Shown here: positions 1 to 8,188 of the stretch, piece after piece
Layout: every line of letters starts with the position of its first letter
How positions within the stretch are numbered: position 1 is the stretch's first letter
From: Dehalococcoidia bacterium
GTDB lineage: Bacteria; Chloroflexota; Dehalococcoidia; Lucifugimonadales; UBA6952
Direction of reading: 5' to 3'
DNA length: 61,276 nucleotides
NCBI GenBank assembly: GCA_022450525.1
Contig: JAKUQA010000009.1
Location: 1-61,276 of the forward strand
Notes under the pieces: generated by a model
Told to the model about the DNA's origin: nothing
The model's input: the letters and a program-made list of their open reading frames with translations, nothing else
Database searches by the model: none
Position numbers and translations under genes: made by a program

Positions 1-119
1 CAATTAGAAGAATTGCAGCCCCAATTGGTGGTGCCTTAGATATTAGCCCGATTATTGCGTTATTATTGATTCAATTTATTGAAAGACTAATAATACGTCT
101 TCTTTTTGCAGTTAGTTAG
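1..119 (+). CDS. YggT family membrane protein, C-terminal fragment
   Basis: The window opens inside this gene; the frame beginning at base 3 runs to the TAG at 117-119. The visible 38 residues contain the motif PIGGALDISPIIALLLIQF, which resembles the second conserved half of YggT proteins (small membrane proteins with two hydrophobic segments). Only the last membrane segment and a short tail are visible. It ends 23 bases before the aminopeptidase start, so the two are probably co-transcribed. The family role is poorly defined (linked to osmotic stress or division in other bacteria). Confidence 0.7.
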   Translation, partial: IRRIAAPIGGALDISPIIALLLIQFIERLIIRLLFAVS

Positions 120-142
120 AATAATGAATCAAGGAGGATAGT

Positions 143-1639
143 GTGGAAATTTCATGTTTAAAATCAGAAGTTAGTTCTGTAGAAACCGAAGCATTGGTAA
201 TAAATTTATTTGAAGATGTGAAAGTTCCTGGTGGAGCAACCGGAGCAATAGATACTGTTACAGGGGGCAAAATTTCCAGATTAATAAATTCTGGTGAAAT
301 ATCTGGAAAGAAGAATGAAATTACAATTATTCATACTTTTGGTGAATTTAAATTCGAAAGAATAATTATTTGTGGATTAGGGAAACAAGACAAATTTAAT
401 TATGATACTGTTCGTCAAATTATGGCAATTACTATGAGGCAATTACGAAAAATTAAGGTGAGCCGTGTAGCTACAATCTGTCATGGATCAGGTATAGCAG
501 GATTAGATCCTAAATTATGTGCTGTAGCAATTACTGAAGGAGCTCTTTTAGGTACTTATCAATTTTCTAAATACAAATCTAAATCAACTACTGAAACAAT
601 TGAGAGTTTGCAAGTGATTGAAAATGATGATCAAAAAATTCAACCTATCAAAGATGGTATTAACGATGGGCTAATTTTGGCAGATTCGACTATTATTGCT
701 AGAGATTTGGGAAATGAGCCAGGTAATATTTTACCACCAAGAGAACTTGCTGATAGAACTAAGGGGTTTTCAAGTTCGATTGGATTAGATTGTACTATTC
801 TTGATAAATCGCAAATCCAGCAATTAGGTATGGGGGGAATATTAGGAGTATCTGCTGGAAGCCACGAAGAACCAAGATTGATTGTGATGGAACATCTAGG
901 TAATCCTAATTCGACACAAAAAATTTCACTTTGCGGAAAAGGGATAACTTTTGACACTGGAGGTATTTCTTTAAAACCACCATTAAATATGGGTGCAATG
1001 AAAGGTGATATGGCAGGAGCTGCAGCAGTAATAGGAGCTATGATTGCTATTAAAAAATTAAATCTACCAATAAATGTTTTGGGAGTAGTCGCCTCTGCTG
1101 AAAATATGCCAGGTGGTGGTGCAATGCGCCCCGGAGATATTATTACTATGATGAATGGGAAGCATGTTGAAGTTGATAATACAGATGCAGAAGGAAGGTT
1201 AGTTTTAGGAGATGCTATTGAGTATTCTAAACAACAAGGATGCACATCCATTATTGATGTTGCTACATTAACTGGAGCAGCTATTGTTGCTTTAGGTAAT
1301 GATTCTGCTGCTGTTATGGGGAATAATCAAGAACTTATTGATCAACTTATATCGACGTCTAAGATTACTGGTGAACAATATTGGCAACTTCCGATATTTG
1401 ATAATTATAGAACTCAACTAGATAGTATATATGCAGATATGAAAAATACCGGTGGCCAACCGGCAGGGAGTATTACTGCAGGAAAGTTTATTCAAGAATT
1501 TGTGGGAGACACACCATGGATTCATTTGGATATAGCAGGTATGGCAAGATTAGCATCAACAAAAGACTATAAAGTCGCAGGACATACAGGTTTTGGAGTT
1601 AGATCTTTGGTTAGTTTAATAGCCTCACTTTCTAAGTAG
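143..1639 (+). CDS. pepA: Leucyl aminopeptidase (M17)
   Basis: This is a cytosolic di-metal aminopeptidase that removes N-terminal residues, typically leucine, from peptides, and it acts as a hexamer in this family. At 498 residues it is the usual length. The C-terminal catalytic domain shows the metal/lysine motif GKGITFDTGG and the signature NTDAEGRLVLGDA, which carries the catalytic arginine and metal-binding Asp and Glu. The start is GTG at 143, set by a strong AAGGAGGA ribosome site at 131-138. It is followed after 13 bases by mtaB on the same strand. Confidence 0.95.
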   Translation: MEISCLKSEVSSVETEALVINLFEDVKVPGGATGAIDTVTGGKISRLINSGEISGKKNEITIIHTFGEFKFERIIICGLGKQDKFNYDTVRQIMAITMRQLRKIKVSRVATICHGSGIAGLDPKLCAVAITEGALLGTYQFSKYKSKSTTETIESLQVIENDDQKIQPIKDGINDGLILADSTIIARDLGNEPGNILPPRELADRTKGFSSSIGLDCTILDKSQIQQLGMGGILGVSAGSHEEPRLIVMEHLGNPNSTQKISLCGKGITFDTGGISLKPPLNMGAMKGDMAGAAAVIGAMIAIKKLNLPINVLGVVASAENMPGGGAMRPGDIITMMNGKHVEVDNTDAEGRLVLGDAIEYSKQQGCTSIIDVATLTGAAIVALGNDSAAVMGNNQELIDQLISTSKITGEQYWQLPIFDNYRTQLDSIYADMKNTGGQPAGSITAGKFIQEFVGDTPWIHLDIAGMARLASTKDYKVAGHTGFGVRSLVSLIASLSK

Positions 1640-1652
1640 TATAGGTGTTTAA

Positions 1653-2921
1653 TTGAAGATATATATTGAAACACATGGATGTAAATTAAACCAAGCAGAT
1701 ACGCAAAATATTTCCAATAGTTTTTTGCGGAAAGGTTTTCAATTAACTGATGATATTGCTGATGCAGATGCATGTATTATTAATACGTGTACTGTTACTC
1801 ATATTGCAGATAGAAAAGCACGAAATGCTTTAAGAAAAGCAAAGAATAATAATCCTAGTTGTCTAATTGTAGCGACTGGATGTTATGCTGAGTGGGCCCA
1901 TGAAAAACTAAATAATATGCCAGAAATAGACTTGGTCTTGGGTAATTCTTCAAAAAGTAATTTAGTAGAAAATGTTATTAATATTCTAGGTGACAAGCAT
2001 AATGAAATGGATACCTCCCCTTTAACCATGATTGATAAAATGCAAAGGACAAGGGCAATGGTAAAAATTCAAGAGGGATGTGATCAGATTTGCGCTTATT
2101 GTATTGTTCCTAGAGTTCGTGGAAGAGAAAGAAGTGTTGGTTTAGTAGATCTTATAAATAAAATAAATCAACTTTATTTAGAAGGTTATAAGGAAATAGT
2201 TCTAACTGGAACTCAATTAGGCACTTATGGTTTTGAGTTTAGTAATGTTGACCTTCCTATATTAATTGAGTCGATTTTGAGAGAAACTTCAATAGATAGA
2301 ATTCGTTTATCATCAGTTCAGCCACAAGAGTTTTCTGTGGATTTACTAAGTTTGTGGGAAAATGAACGACTATGTCCGCATTTTCATATTCCTCTACAAA
2401 GTGGAGATGATTATATATTAAAAAAAATGAGACGACGTTATAACTCTGAACAATTTTTAAAATCATTACAATTTGTAAGAGATTCTTTACCAAATGCATC
2501 AATAACTACTGATGTTATTGTTGGCTTTCCTGAAGAAAGTGAAGAAATGTTCAGTAATACTATTGAAACTTGCAACGATGCTATGTTTTCTAAAATTCAC
2601 ATTTTCCCTTATTCCAAAAGACCAGGGACATCAGCATATTATTCAGATAACTTTGTTGATAATAGCGTTATAAAAGATCGGTCTAAACGTCTAGAATTTG
2701 TTTCAACTCATTATCAAAAACAATACCTAAATAATATGATAGGTTCTTCACTTAAAGTTTTATGGGAAAATACCAAAACTTTGAATTCAGAGTTGTATTG
2801 GACAGGTCTATCTGACACCTATGCTAGAGTTTATAGTAAATCTCAAGATGTACTCCAAAATACTATTACAAACATCAATATTGATAGAGTGGAATCAGAT
2901 TATCTTATTGGGATTATTTAG
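1653..2921 (+). CDS. mtaB: tRNA t6A37 methylthiotransferase MtaB (radical SAM)
   Basis: MtaB adds a methylthio group to N6-threonylcarbamoyladenosine at position 37 of tRNAs reading ANN codons. The N-terminal UPF0004 domain has three cluster-binding cysteines, in ETHGCKLNQ, INTCTVTH and VATGCYAEW. The radical-SAM domain has the CxxxCxxC motif in GCDQICAYCIVPRVRGR. The length, 422 residues, is normal. The start is TTG at 1653, with an AGGTG site a few bases upstream. The gene overlaps the convergent MBL-fold gene by 4 bases at the 3' end. MtaB rather than MiaB is inferred from the HGCKLNQAD opening. Confidence 0.9.
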   Translation: MKIYIETHGCKLNQADTQNISNSFLRKGFQLTDDIADADACIINTCTVTHIADRKARNALRKAKNNNPSCLIVATGCYAEWAHEKLNNMPEIDLVLGNSSKSNLVENVINILGDKHNEMDTSPLTMIDKMQRTRAMVKIQEGCDQICAYCIVPRVRGRERSVGLVDLINKINQLYLEGYKEIVLTGTQLGTYGFEFSNVDLPILIESILRETSIDRIRLSSVQPQEFSVDLLSLWENERLCPHFHIPLQSGDDYILKKMRRRYNSEQFLKSLQFVRDSLPNASITTDVIVGFPEESEEMFSNTIETCNDAMFSKIHIFPYSKRPGTSAYYSDNFVDNSVIKDRSKRLEFVSTHYQKQYLNNMIGSSLKVLWENTKTLNSELYWTGLSDTYARVYSKSQDVLQNTITNINIDRVESDYLIGII

Positions 2922-3766
2922 TTATTAGTCCCAAAATGTATAGGCCTAAATAAAGTAGACCCTTTTCTTGTTTCAATATATCCAGATTTTGGATCAACAC
3001 CGTGAGAAAAAACAATTAACCAACCTTCTTCTTCAGCTTTAGTTATTAATGATTCTTTCCCATACAAAGTTTCTTCAGGGAATCGGTCAACTGAAGAAAT
3101 TAATCCTTGATCAAGATGCATATGAGTTGGAATTAAATCCCCAAGATATGCAATTTTTTCACCGCCGTAGTTGATCAATACTACTTGATGTCCACTACTG
3201 TGTCCTCCTGTAACCTTGACTGATATACCAGGAACCACATTTTGATCACCATCTAGAAATTCGAGCTGATTTCTTTCTTCTAAAGGCAGGAAATCATCTT
3301 GATGGTAATAATGTTTAGTCCGCTCGTTAGGAGAAATTGCTTCTTCCCAAGCATTTCTTTGAACATAGTATTTTGCATATGGAAAAGTAGGTACTGCCTC
3401 GCCAGATCTGTCAATTCGAGTACTACCACCACAATGGTCAAATTGTAAACTAGTTAATATAACTGTTGATACATCCTTAGGATTTATTCCACGAGATTTT
3501 AGTTCTCTATTCAAACGACTGGCACCAAGACCGTAACTACTTTTTACAGGTTCAGGTTCTTTTGTACCTATCCCAGTATCGATAAGAATACATTCTTTTC
3601 CATTTTGTATAAGAACACAGTTTAAACCTAGACTTATTCGGTTCTTACGATCGACTGCGGTCATTTGATCCCATCTAGCTTTTGGGAGTTGTCCAAATAT
3701 AACTCCACCATCTTCCTTATAAGTGCCATCACTGATAATTGAAACTTGAGTAACACAAGACCTCAT
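2918..3766 (-). CDS. MBL-fold metallo-hydrolase with altered metal motif
   Basis: This 282-residue protein has the metallo-beta-lactamase fold and overall resembles N-acyl-homoserine-lactonase-like hydrolases. The canonical HxHxDH motif reads TSLQFDHCGG: the first two histidines are Ser106 and Gln108, while Asp110 and His111 remain. Downstream ligands His189 (GGHSSGH), Asp210 (YLGD) and His255 (FSHGVD) are kept. In the family the two missing histidines bind the first zinc, so this enzyme may be mononuclear or use another chemistry. There is no signal peptide. Substrate is unknown. Its 3' end overlaps mtaB by 4 bases. Confidence 0.85.
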   Translation of the reverse strand: MRSCVTQVSIISDGTYKEDGGVIFGQLPKARWDQMTAVDRKNRISLGLNCVLIQNGKECILIDTGIGTKEPEPVKSSYGLGASRLNRELKSRGINPKDVSTVILTSLQFDHCGGSTRIDRSGEAVPTFPYAKYYVQRNAWEEAISPNERTKHYYHQDDFLPLEERNQLEFLDGDQNVVPGISVKVTGGHSSGHQVVLINYGGEKIAYLGDLIPTHMHLDQGLISSVDRFPEETLYGKESLITKAEEEGWLIVFSHGVDPKSGYIETRKGSTLFRPIHFGTNN

Positions 3767-3827
3767 TACAATCTCCTTTCCTAGTCTAGGTAGTTGTGAA
3801 AATTCTTAACACAAAAACCTGGATGTT

Positions 3828-3857
3828 TAGCAAGCTACAAACCATTAAAACTTGCTA
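3828..3857. repeat. Inverted repeat near MBL-fold gene promoter
   Basis: TAGCAAG (3828-3834) and CTTGCTA (3851-3857) are perfect 7-base inverted arms with a 16-base spacer. They lie about 60 bases upstream of the MBL-fold gene. They could be an operator or an RNA hairpin; no poly-T tract makes it a clear terminator. Confidence 0.4.
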
Positions 3858-3931
3858 GAAAAACCTTTCATTTGCATGGTAAAATCTGCAAACAAAATGT
3901 AATTCCTGAGAGATTATCATGCTAAAAAATA

Positions 3932-3987
3932 TTGATCAAGTTAATAGATACAGTTTTGGTAAAGTTTCGATTTTGGTTTGATCAAAC
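3932..3987. promoter_or_regulatory. Pair of TTGATCAA palindromes, possible operator
   Basis: TTGATCAA occurs at 3932-3939 and again at 3978-3985. The second is the core of a perfect 12-base palindrome, GTTTGATCAAAC (3976-3987). The two centres are 46 bases apart and about 100-150 bases upstream of the alpha/beta hydrolase. A dimeric regulator binding both is an inference from symmetry only. Confidence 0.3.
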
Positions 3988-4085
3988 AGAGATAATTTGT
4001 TAGTTTTGTTGTTTTTTCTTTACCTTGAATAGGATAAAATTATACCTTCAATTTAGCAAATATATAGAATGACAAAGGGAATAAA

Positions 4086-4910
4086 ATGGAAATAAATTTA
4101 CCTCGTGAGAGATACATAAACTCAGATAATCTAAATATACATATTGTTGAATGGGGAGATCCAGAGAATCAGCCATTGATATTACTACATCATGTTAGTA
4201 GTCAAGCTAGAACATGGGATAATTTTGCTTCAGCTGTAAGTGATAATTTTTATGTAATAGCGATAGATATGAGAGGTCATGGGGATAGTGATTGGGCTAA
4301 TGAAGGTGAGTATACTACAGAGCATTATGCTTATGATGTAGAACAGATAGCAAAAAATATGGGATTAACAAATATAATAGTTGTAGGAGGTTCTCTTGGA
4401 GGAAGAGTAGGGTTAGTTTTTGCTGCCAAAAACCCTACTTTAGTTCATTCAGTAATAATGGAAGACGTAGGAGCTGTAAGACCTGCTACTATTGCGCAAG
4501 GTTTTGCTGATCGGATAGCCTCTGGGGATCCTGAATTTTCTGATTTAGAAGAGTGTGCAAATGCTCTAAAGGGTAACAATATCTTATCTCCATATTCTGT
4601 ATTTCAACATCAAGCAAAATATCTAACCAAACTTACTGACCAAGGAAAATATATATATAAAAGAGATCCTAATATACAAAAAGATTTCATACCTTTGGAC
4701 CTTTGGGAATATGTAAAAATATTACAAGCTCCCTTATTGTTAATGATCGGTGATCAAAGTACTATTGTTGGAGAAGATCAGCAAAATATATTTAAAGAAT
4801 TGCTCCCTGATATTGTTATAAGAGTAGTGAAAAATGCAGGTCATATTATTGTTCACGATAATTTTGACGCTTTTACAAAAGAGGTAGTAGAATTTATAAA
4901 AAGCGTTTAA
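4086..4910 (+). CDS. Alpha/beta-fold hydrolase
   Basis: This is a 274-residue cytosolic alpha/beta hydrolase. The oxyanion strand appears as LILLHHVSSQ, the nucleophile elbow as GGSLGG (Ser near residue 102), and the late catalytic histidine as NAGHIIVHD near residue 257. DMRGHGDSDW is the typical strand-4 region. The family includes esterases, C-C hydrolases and dehalogenases, and the substrate cannot be read from sequence. The start ATG 4086 has an AAGGGA site. The DnaJ-like gene follows immediately. Confidence 0.85.
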   Translation: MEINLPRERYINSDNLNIHIVEWGDPENQPLILLHHVSSQARTWDNFASAVSDNFYVIAIDMRGHGDSDWANEGEYTTEHYAYDVEQIAKNMGLTNIIVVGGSLGGRVGLVFAAKNPTLVHSVIMEDVGAVRPATIAQGFADRIASGDPEFSDLEECANALKGNNILSPYSVFQHQAKYLTKLTDQGKYIYKRDPNIQKDFIPLDLWEYVKILQAPLLLMIGDQSTIVGEDQQNIFKELLPDIVIRVVKNAGHIIVHDNFDAFTKEVVEFIKSV

Positions 4911-4926
4911 AAAGTTGGTACTGGTT

Positions 4927-5283
4927 ATGGAGATAGTTTTTAGTATGTTTAGGATTATTATTATCTACTGGGTTCTTGGAAAGATATTTCAGTTCTTTTT
5001 TGGAAGAATGGGTAGAACTGGTTACGGGAACAACTACTCTAGGTCAAGAACAGGATTTGGATTTACTAAAGAAGACCCGTATAAAGTATTAAATGTTTCT
5101 CCATTTTCAAATGATTCAGAAATTGAATCTGCTTATAAAAAACTTGTAGTACAGTTTCACCCTGATAAGACTCTAAATATGGGACCGGATTTGAGAAAAC
5201 TTTCTGAAGATAAAATGAAGGAAATTAATGCAGCTTACGACGATATAAAAAAACAAAGGAAGAGGTACAATGCCAAATTCTAA
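4927..5283 (+). CDS. Membrane-anchored DnaJ-domain protein
   Basis: A hydrophobic N-terminus (about residues 5-25) forms a probable membrane anchor, followed by a Gly/Arg/Ser linker and a C-terminal J domain beginning DPYKVLNVS with the invariant HPD motif in VQFHPDKT. The HPD motif stimulates DnaK ATPase activity in this family. The gene is short (118 residues) and lacks the zinc finger and substrate domains of true DnaJ. The start is uncertain: ATG 4927 is preferred here, but a TTG at 4915 is in frame and neither has a good ribosome site. Its end overlaps the next gene by 14 bases. Confidence 0.8.
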   Translation: MEIVFSMFRIIIIYWVLGKIFQFFFGRMGRTGYGNNYSRSRTGFGFTKEDPYKVLNVSPFSNDSEIESAYKKLVVQFHPDKTLNMGPDLRKLSEDKMKEINAAYDDIKKQRKRYNAKF

Positions 5284-5461
5284 TCATGTTGAATTAACAG
5301 TTGAAGACCTTAAGATCTTTTCAAAATTAACCGGTATTACAATTGCAGATGATAGAATCGAAAATACTATTAAAGATGTAAATAGGATAAATCAGAGTTT
5401 TGCAGAAGTCGACATTTCCGTTTTGGGGAATACTGATCCCGCATTTACTCTAAAGTTGTAA
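5270..5461 (+). CDS. Small AtzG/GatC-like protein (63 aa)
   Basis: This 63-residue protein starts at ATG 5270, backed by an AGGAAGAGG site inside the end of the DnaJ-like gene. The pattern (helix, LTGITI, a long helix ending in INQSFAEVDI, then DPAFTL) resembles AtzG-like (DUF4089) and GatC-like proteins. Those small subunits wrap around amidase-signature enzymes. No amidase gene is present in this window, so the partner must be elsewhere or the resemblance is only structural. The protein looks genuine because of its ribosome site and coding overlap; the family assignment is tentative. Confidence 0.55.
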   Translation: MPNSNHVELTVEDLKIFSKLTGITIADDRIENTIKDVNRINQSFAEVDISVLGNTDPAFTLKL

Positions 5462-5497
5462 TACATTAGGGTTAAAATTAATGATTGAGATTGAAAA

Positions 5498-6214
5498 TTG
5501 TTACCATTATCAGACCCAGATTTAATAGTTCGAAAAACAGCTTATGTTAACATAACATTAATATCGATTTGTTCAGTTGTTTTCTTATATGAATTGTTAA
5601 TTGGCACAATGGGTAAATATGTTCTGTTTTATCAATATGGGTTGTTGCCTTCTGAAATTATATCAGGGAATAGCTTACAGATATTAGATACAGGTGTATC
5701 ATCATATCCAATACAGACACCTTTCACAGATTTAATAACATTTATTACTTCTATGTTCCTTCATGGTGATCTAATTCATTTTGCTTCTAATATGATTTAT
5801 CTTTGGGTGTTTGGAGATAACATTGAAGATAGATTTGGACATATAGGTTATGCATTTTTTTATTTTGCTGCAGGAGTATTTGCTTCATTTTGTCATTTAC
5901 TAACAGATGTTGGATCACAAACACCAACTGTTGGTGCAAGTGGGGCAATTGCTGGCGTTCTAGGTGCATATTTTATATTCTATCCAAATAGTAGAATTAA
6001 TACACTAGTTTTTACATTTTTTATAACTGTAGTACAAATTAAAGCTTTATGGCTACTGGGCTTTTGGATGATTTTACAATTTTTCCAAACTGCTATTGGA
6101 AGTTCAGGTGTTGCATATTGGGCCCATATAGGAGGATTTATATTTGGAGTGACAATAGCTTATTTATTGAAGAACTTTAAAATAAAGCCTAGATCAAAAT
6201 TCTTAAAGTTATAA
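5498..6214 (+). CDS. Rhomboid-family intramembrane serine protease
   Basis: This 238-residue polytopic membrane protein has the rhomboid catalytic pair: Ser148 in GASGAIAG and His210 in YWAHIGG. The conserved loop-1/helix-2 region GDLIHFASNMIYLWVFGDNI is present, as in active rhomboids, which cleave membrane helices of substrate proteins. About six membrane segments are visible. The start TTG 5498 lacks a strong ribosome site, so the exact N-terminus is uncertain. It follows the small AtzG-like gene by 36 bases and precedes the PEP mutase family gene by 11. Confidence 0.9.
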   Translation: MLPLSDPDLIVRKTAYVNITLISICSVVFLYELLIGTMGKYVLFYQYGLLPSEIISGNSLQILDTGVSSYPIQTPFTDLITFITSMFLHGDLIHFASNMIYLWVFGDNIEDRFGHIGYAFFYFAAGVFASFCHLLTDVGSQTPTVGASGAIAGVLGAYFIFYPNSRINTLVFTFFITVVQIKALWLLGFWMILQFFQTAIGSSGVAYWAHIGGFIFGVTIAYLLKNFKIKPRSKFLKL

Positions 6215-6225
6215 AGGAGAATTTA

Positions 6226-7083
6226 ATGAACGATACAGAAAAAAGATTAAAATTTAGAGAAATAATGAAACGAGAGCAAGTTACGCGACCTGCTTCAATT
6301 CATGATGCAATTTCAGCTAATATAGCAGATCATTATCAATTTGAATTGGGTATGTTCGCTGGATCGATTGCATCTGCAACAGTATTAGGTGCCCCAGATT
6401 ATATTTTGTTAACTATGAATGAATTTGCAGACCAAATTCGAAAAATTACTAGATATTCCAAATTAGCAGTTCTTGCTGATGCAGATCATGGATATGGAAA
6501 TGCAATGAACATTTCTCGAACAACTGAAGAGCTTGAAAATGCCGGTATTTCTGCATTTACCATAGAAGACACTCAGTTACCTTTACCATTTGATGCAGTA
6601 AATCAGAATAAACTGATAGATTCCAATGAAATGGTTGGGAAATTAAATGCAGCTTTAAAGACGAGACAAGATAAATCTATGTCAATTATTGCAAGAACTA
6701 GCGCAATAAATCTTGTAGGTATCGATGAAGCTATTGCAAGAGTAAAGAAATATTCAGAATTAGATATAGATGGAATATTTCTGACAGGGGTTAATTCCGA
6801 GGAGACTTTAGTAGAAATCTCCTCTGTCACAGATCATCCTTTAATATTGGGTAGTGCACCTTCGTTTGAAAAACTTTCAGAAGAAGATTTAGCTAAGAAA
6901 TATAATGTCAAAATTATTTTAGCAGGGCATGCTCACTTTTATGCCACTATGAAATCTCTATATGAAAGCTACGGCAAGCAAGCTAATGGTAAATATTCAG
7001 AGATTGAAGTTTTAGATCAGAGTAAAGTTGATTTATTCATAAGAAAACAGTATTACGATAATATTACCAAAGAACTTATGTGA
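6226..7083 (+). CDS. Isocitrate lyase/PEP mutase family enzyme (oxaloacetate decarboxylase-like)
   Basis: This 285-residue TIM-barrel enzyme belongs to the superfamily that forms or breaks C-C or C-P bonds next to a carboxylate, with Mg. Recognisable blocks are HDAISANIAD, the substrate loop FAGSIASATVLGAPD, the metal site DADHGYGNA and TIEDTQLP. This pattern fits the oxaloacetate-decarboxylase/PA4872-type branch. A strong AAGGAGA site precedes the ATG. The gene ends in TGA, showing that TGA acts as a normal stop in this genome. Exact substrate is inferred, not shown. Confidence 0.85.
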   Translation: MNDTEKRLKFREIMKREQVTRPASIHDAISANIADHYQFELGMFAGSIASATVLGAPDYILLTMNEFADQIRKITRYSKLAVLADADHGYGNAMNISRTTEELENAGISAFTIEDTQLPLPFDAVNQNKLIDSNEMVGKLNAALKTRQDKSMSIIARTSAINLVGIDEAIARVKKYSELDIDGIFLTGVNSEETLVEISSVTDHPLILGSAPSFEKLSEEDLAKKYNVKIILAGHAHFYATMKSLYESYGKQANGKYSEIEVLDQSKVDLFIRKQYYDNITKELM

Positions 7084-7120
7084 TATGTACATTGATATGC
7101 ATTGAAACTATTTTATATTG

Positions 7121-7149
7121 TTGACATATCTATTATTAAAAATTACGCT
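7121..7149 (+). promoter_or_regulatory. Candidate promoter for ABC permease pair
   Basis: A perfect -35 TTGACA lies at 7121-7126 and, after 17 bases, a weak -10 TACGCT (7144-7149) keeps only the T, A and final T of the consensus. It is 52 bases upstream of the first permease start and follows the end of the PEP mutase gene, so it would separate the two transcripts. Confidence 0.4.
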
Positions 7150-7200
7150 TAAAGATAGTTTTTTAAATCAAAATCTTTCTTTCTTAAGGATTTATAAAAT

Positions 7201-8163
7201 ATGCGTGGATACATAATCAAAAGATTACTACTAGGGATACCAACAATATTAGGTGCAATGCTATTGATATTTACTATCATGCGTGTAATTCCAGGTGATG
7301 TAGCCGTTCTTATTGCTGTTGGTGGTAGTGAAGGTGAAGAAGTTGTTGCAGAAGAAAAAGTAGAAAAAATACGAGTTCAATTAGGTCTTGATCGCCCTGT
7401 TTACGAACAGTTTGGTGAGTGGGTATGGCAGGTTGTAACCTGGGATTTAGGTGATAGTTTTATTCTTCGCCAGCCTGTTACAGAAATGTTGGCACGAAAG
7501 CTGCCCATGACATTGCAATTAGGCCTTATGGCTTTGTTACTTTCATGGATTATAGCTATTCCTATCGGTATTTTAAGTGCTGTGAAACAAGATACACCAT
7601 TAGATTATATTCCGAGATTTATAAGTATTATTGGTTTAGCTATTCCTAATTTTTGGTTGGGTATTTTAATTTTAACATTTGCCGCAGCTTGGTTTAATTG
7701 GTTTCCTCCAATAATTTATCAAACTCCATGGGATGATCCAGTGGTGAATATGACACAATTATTTTTTCCTTGTTTGGTATTAGGGGCTTCTCAAGCAGCA
7801 ATTCAAGTTAGGATGATGCGAACGACAATGCTCGAGGTACTTCGTGAAGATTACATTCGTACAGCAAATGCTAAGGGATTGAAGAAATTTAGTGTTCTCT
7901 GGCGTCATGCTATGAAAAATGCATTAATACCAGTAGTCACAATTTCGGGGAGCCAATTAGCTAACTTAATTGGTGGAGCATTAGTAACAGAAACAGTATT
8001 CAACTTACCAGGAATTGGAGCAGCAACTGTGGACGCAGTTAGACTTAGAGACTATCCTGTTATACAAAACTTTGTGTTGATAATTACAACAGGTCACGTT
8101 CTAGTAAATTTACTAATTGATCTCTTGTATGGTTGGCTTAATCCGAGAATACGTTATTCGTAA
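7201..8163 (+). CDS. ABC transporter permease, DppB/OppB type
   Basis: This 320-residue inner-membrane permease belongs to the peptide/nickel transporter family. The N-terminus MRGYIIKRLLLGIPTILGA forms the first membrane helix. The following external loop contains the family's LGLDRPVYEQ, and the ATPase-coupling EAA loop lies near DYIRTANAKGL. ETVFNLPGIG, typical of DppB, is present. It pairs with the DppC-type permease 25 bases downstream. No substrate-binding protein or ATPase gene lies beside them, so substrate is unknown. Confidence 0.92.
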   Translation: MRGYIIKRLLLGIPTILGAMLLIFTIMRVIPGDVAVLIAVGGSEGEEVVAEEKVEKIRVQLGLDRPVYEQFGEWVWQVVTWDLGDSFILRQPVTEMLARKLPMTLQLGLMALLLSWIIAIPIGILSAVKQDTPLDYIPRFISIIGLAIPNFWLGILILTFAAAWFNWFPPIIYQTPWDDPVVNMTQLFFPCLVLGASQAAIQVRMMRTTMLEVLREDYIRTANAKGLKKFSVLWRHAMKNALIPVVTISGSQLANLIGGALVTETVFNLPGIGAATVDAVRLRDYPVIQNFVLIITTGHVLVNLLIDLLYGWLNPRIRYS

Positions 8164-8188
8164 AATATAACAAATATTAGGTTAATAA

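Larger units (their letters stand above)
3767..4085. other. Divergent intergenic region, 319 bases
   Basis: This stretch lies between two divergent hydrolase genes and should hold both promoters. No convincing gene is seen. It contains an inverted repeat (3828-3857) and two copies of the palindrome TTGATCAA (3932-3939 and 3978-3985). A purine-rich AAGGGA site at 4075-4080 serves the ATG at 4086. No clear -35/-10 pair is recognised. Confidence 0.6.

Noticed and set aside
640..1251. Long open frame on the minus strand inside the pepA gene (203 codons).
   Set aside because: It lies fully inside a well-supported aminopeptidase and shows no recognisable protein; it is a mirror of AT-rich coding DNA.
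3919..3981. Short frame MLKNIDQVNRYSFGKVSILV ending at TGA in the hydrolase gap, considered as another TGA-recoded gene.
   Set aside because: It is only 20 codons, has a poor ribosome site, shows no redox motif or hairpin at the TGA, and overlaps palindromes.
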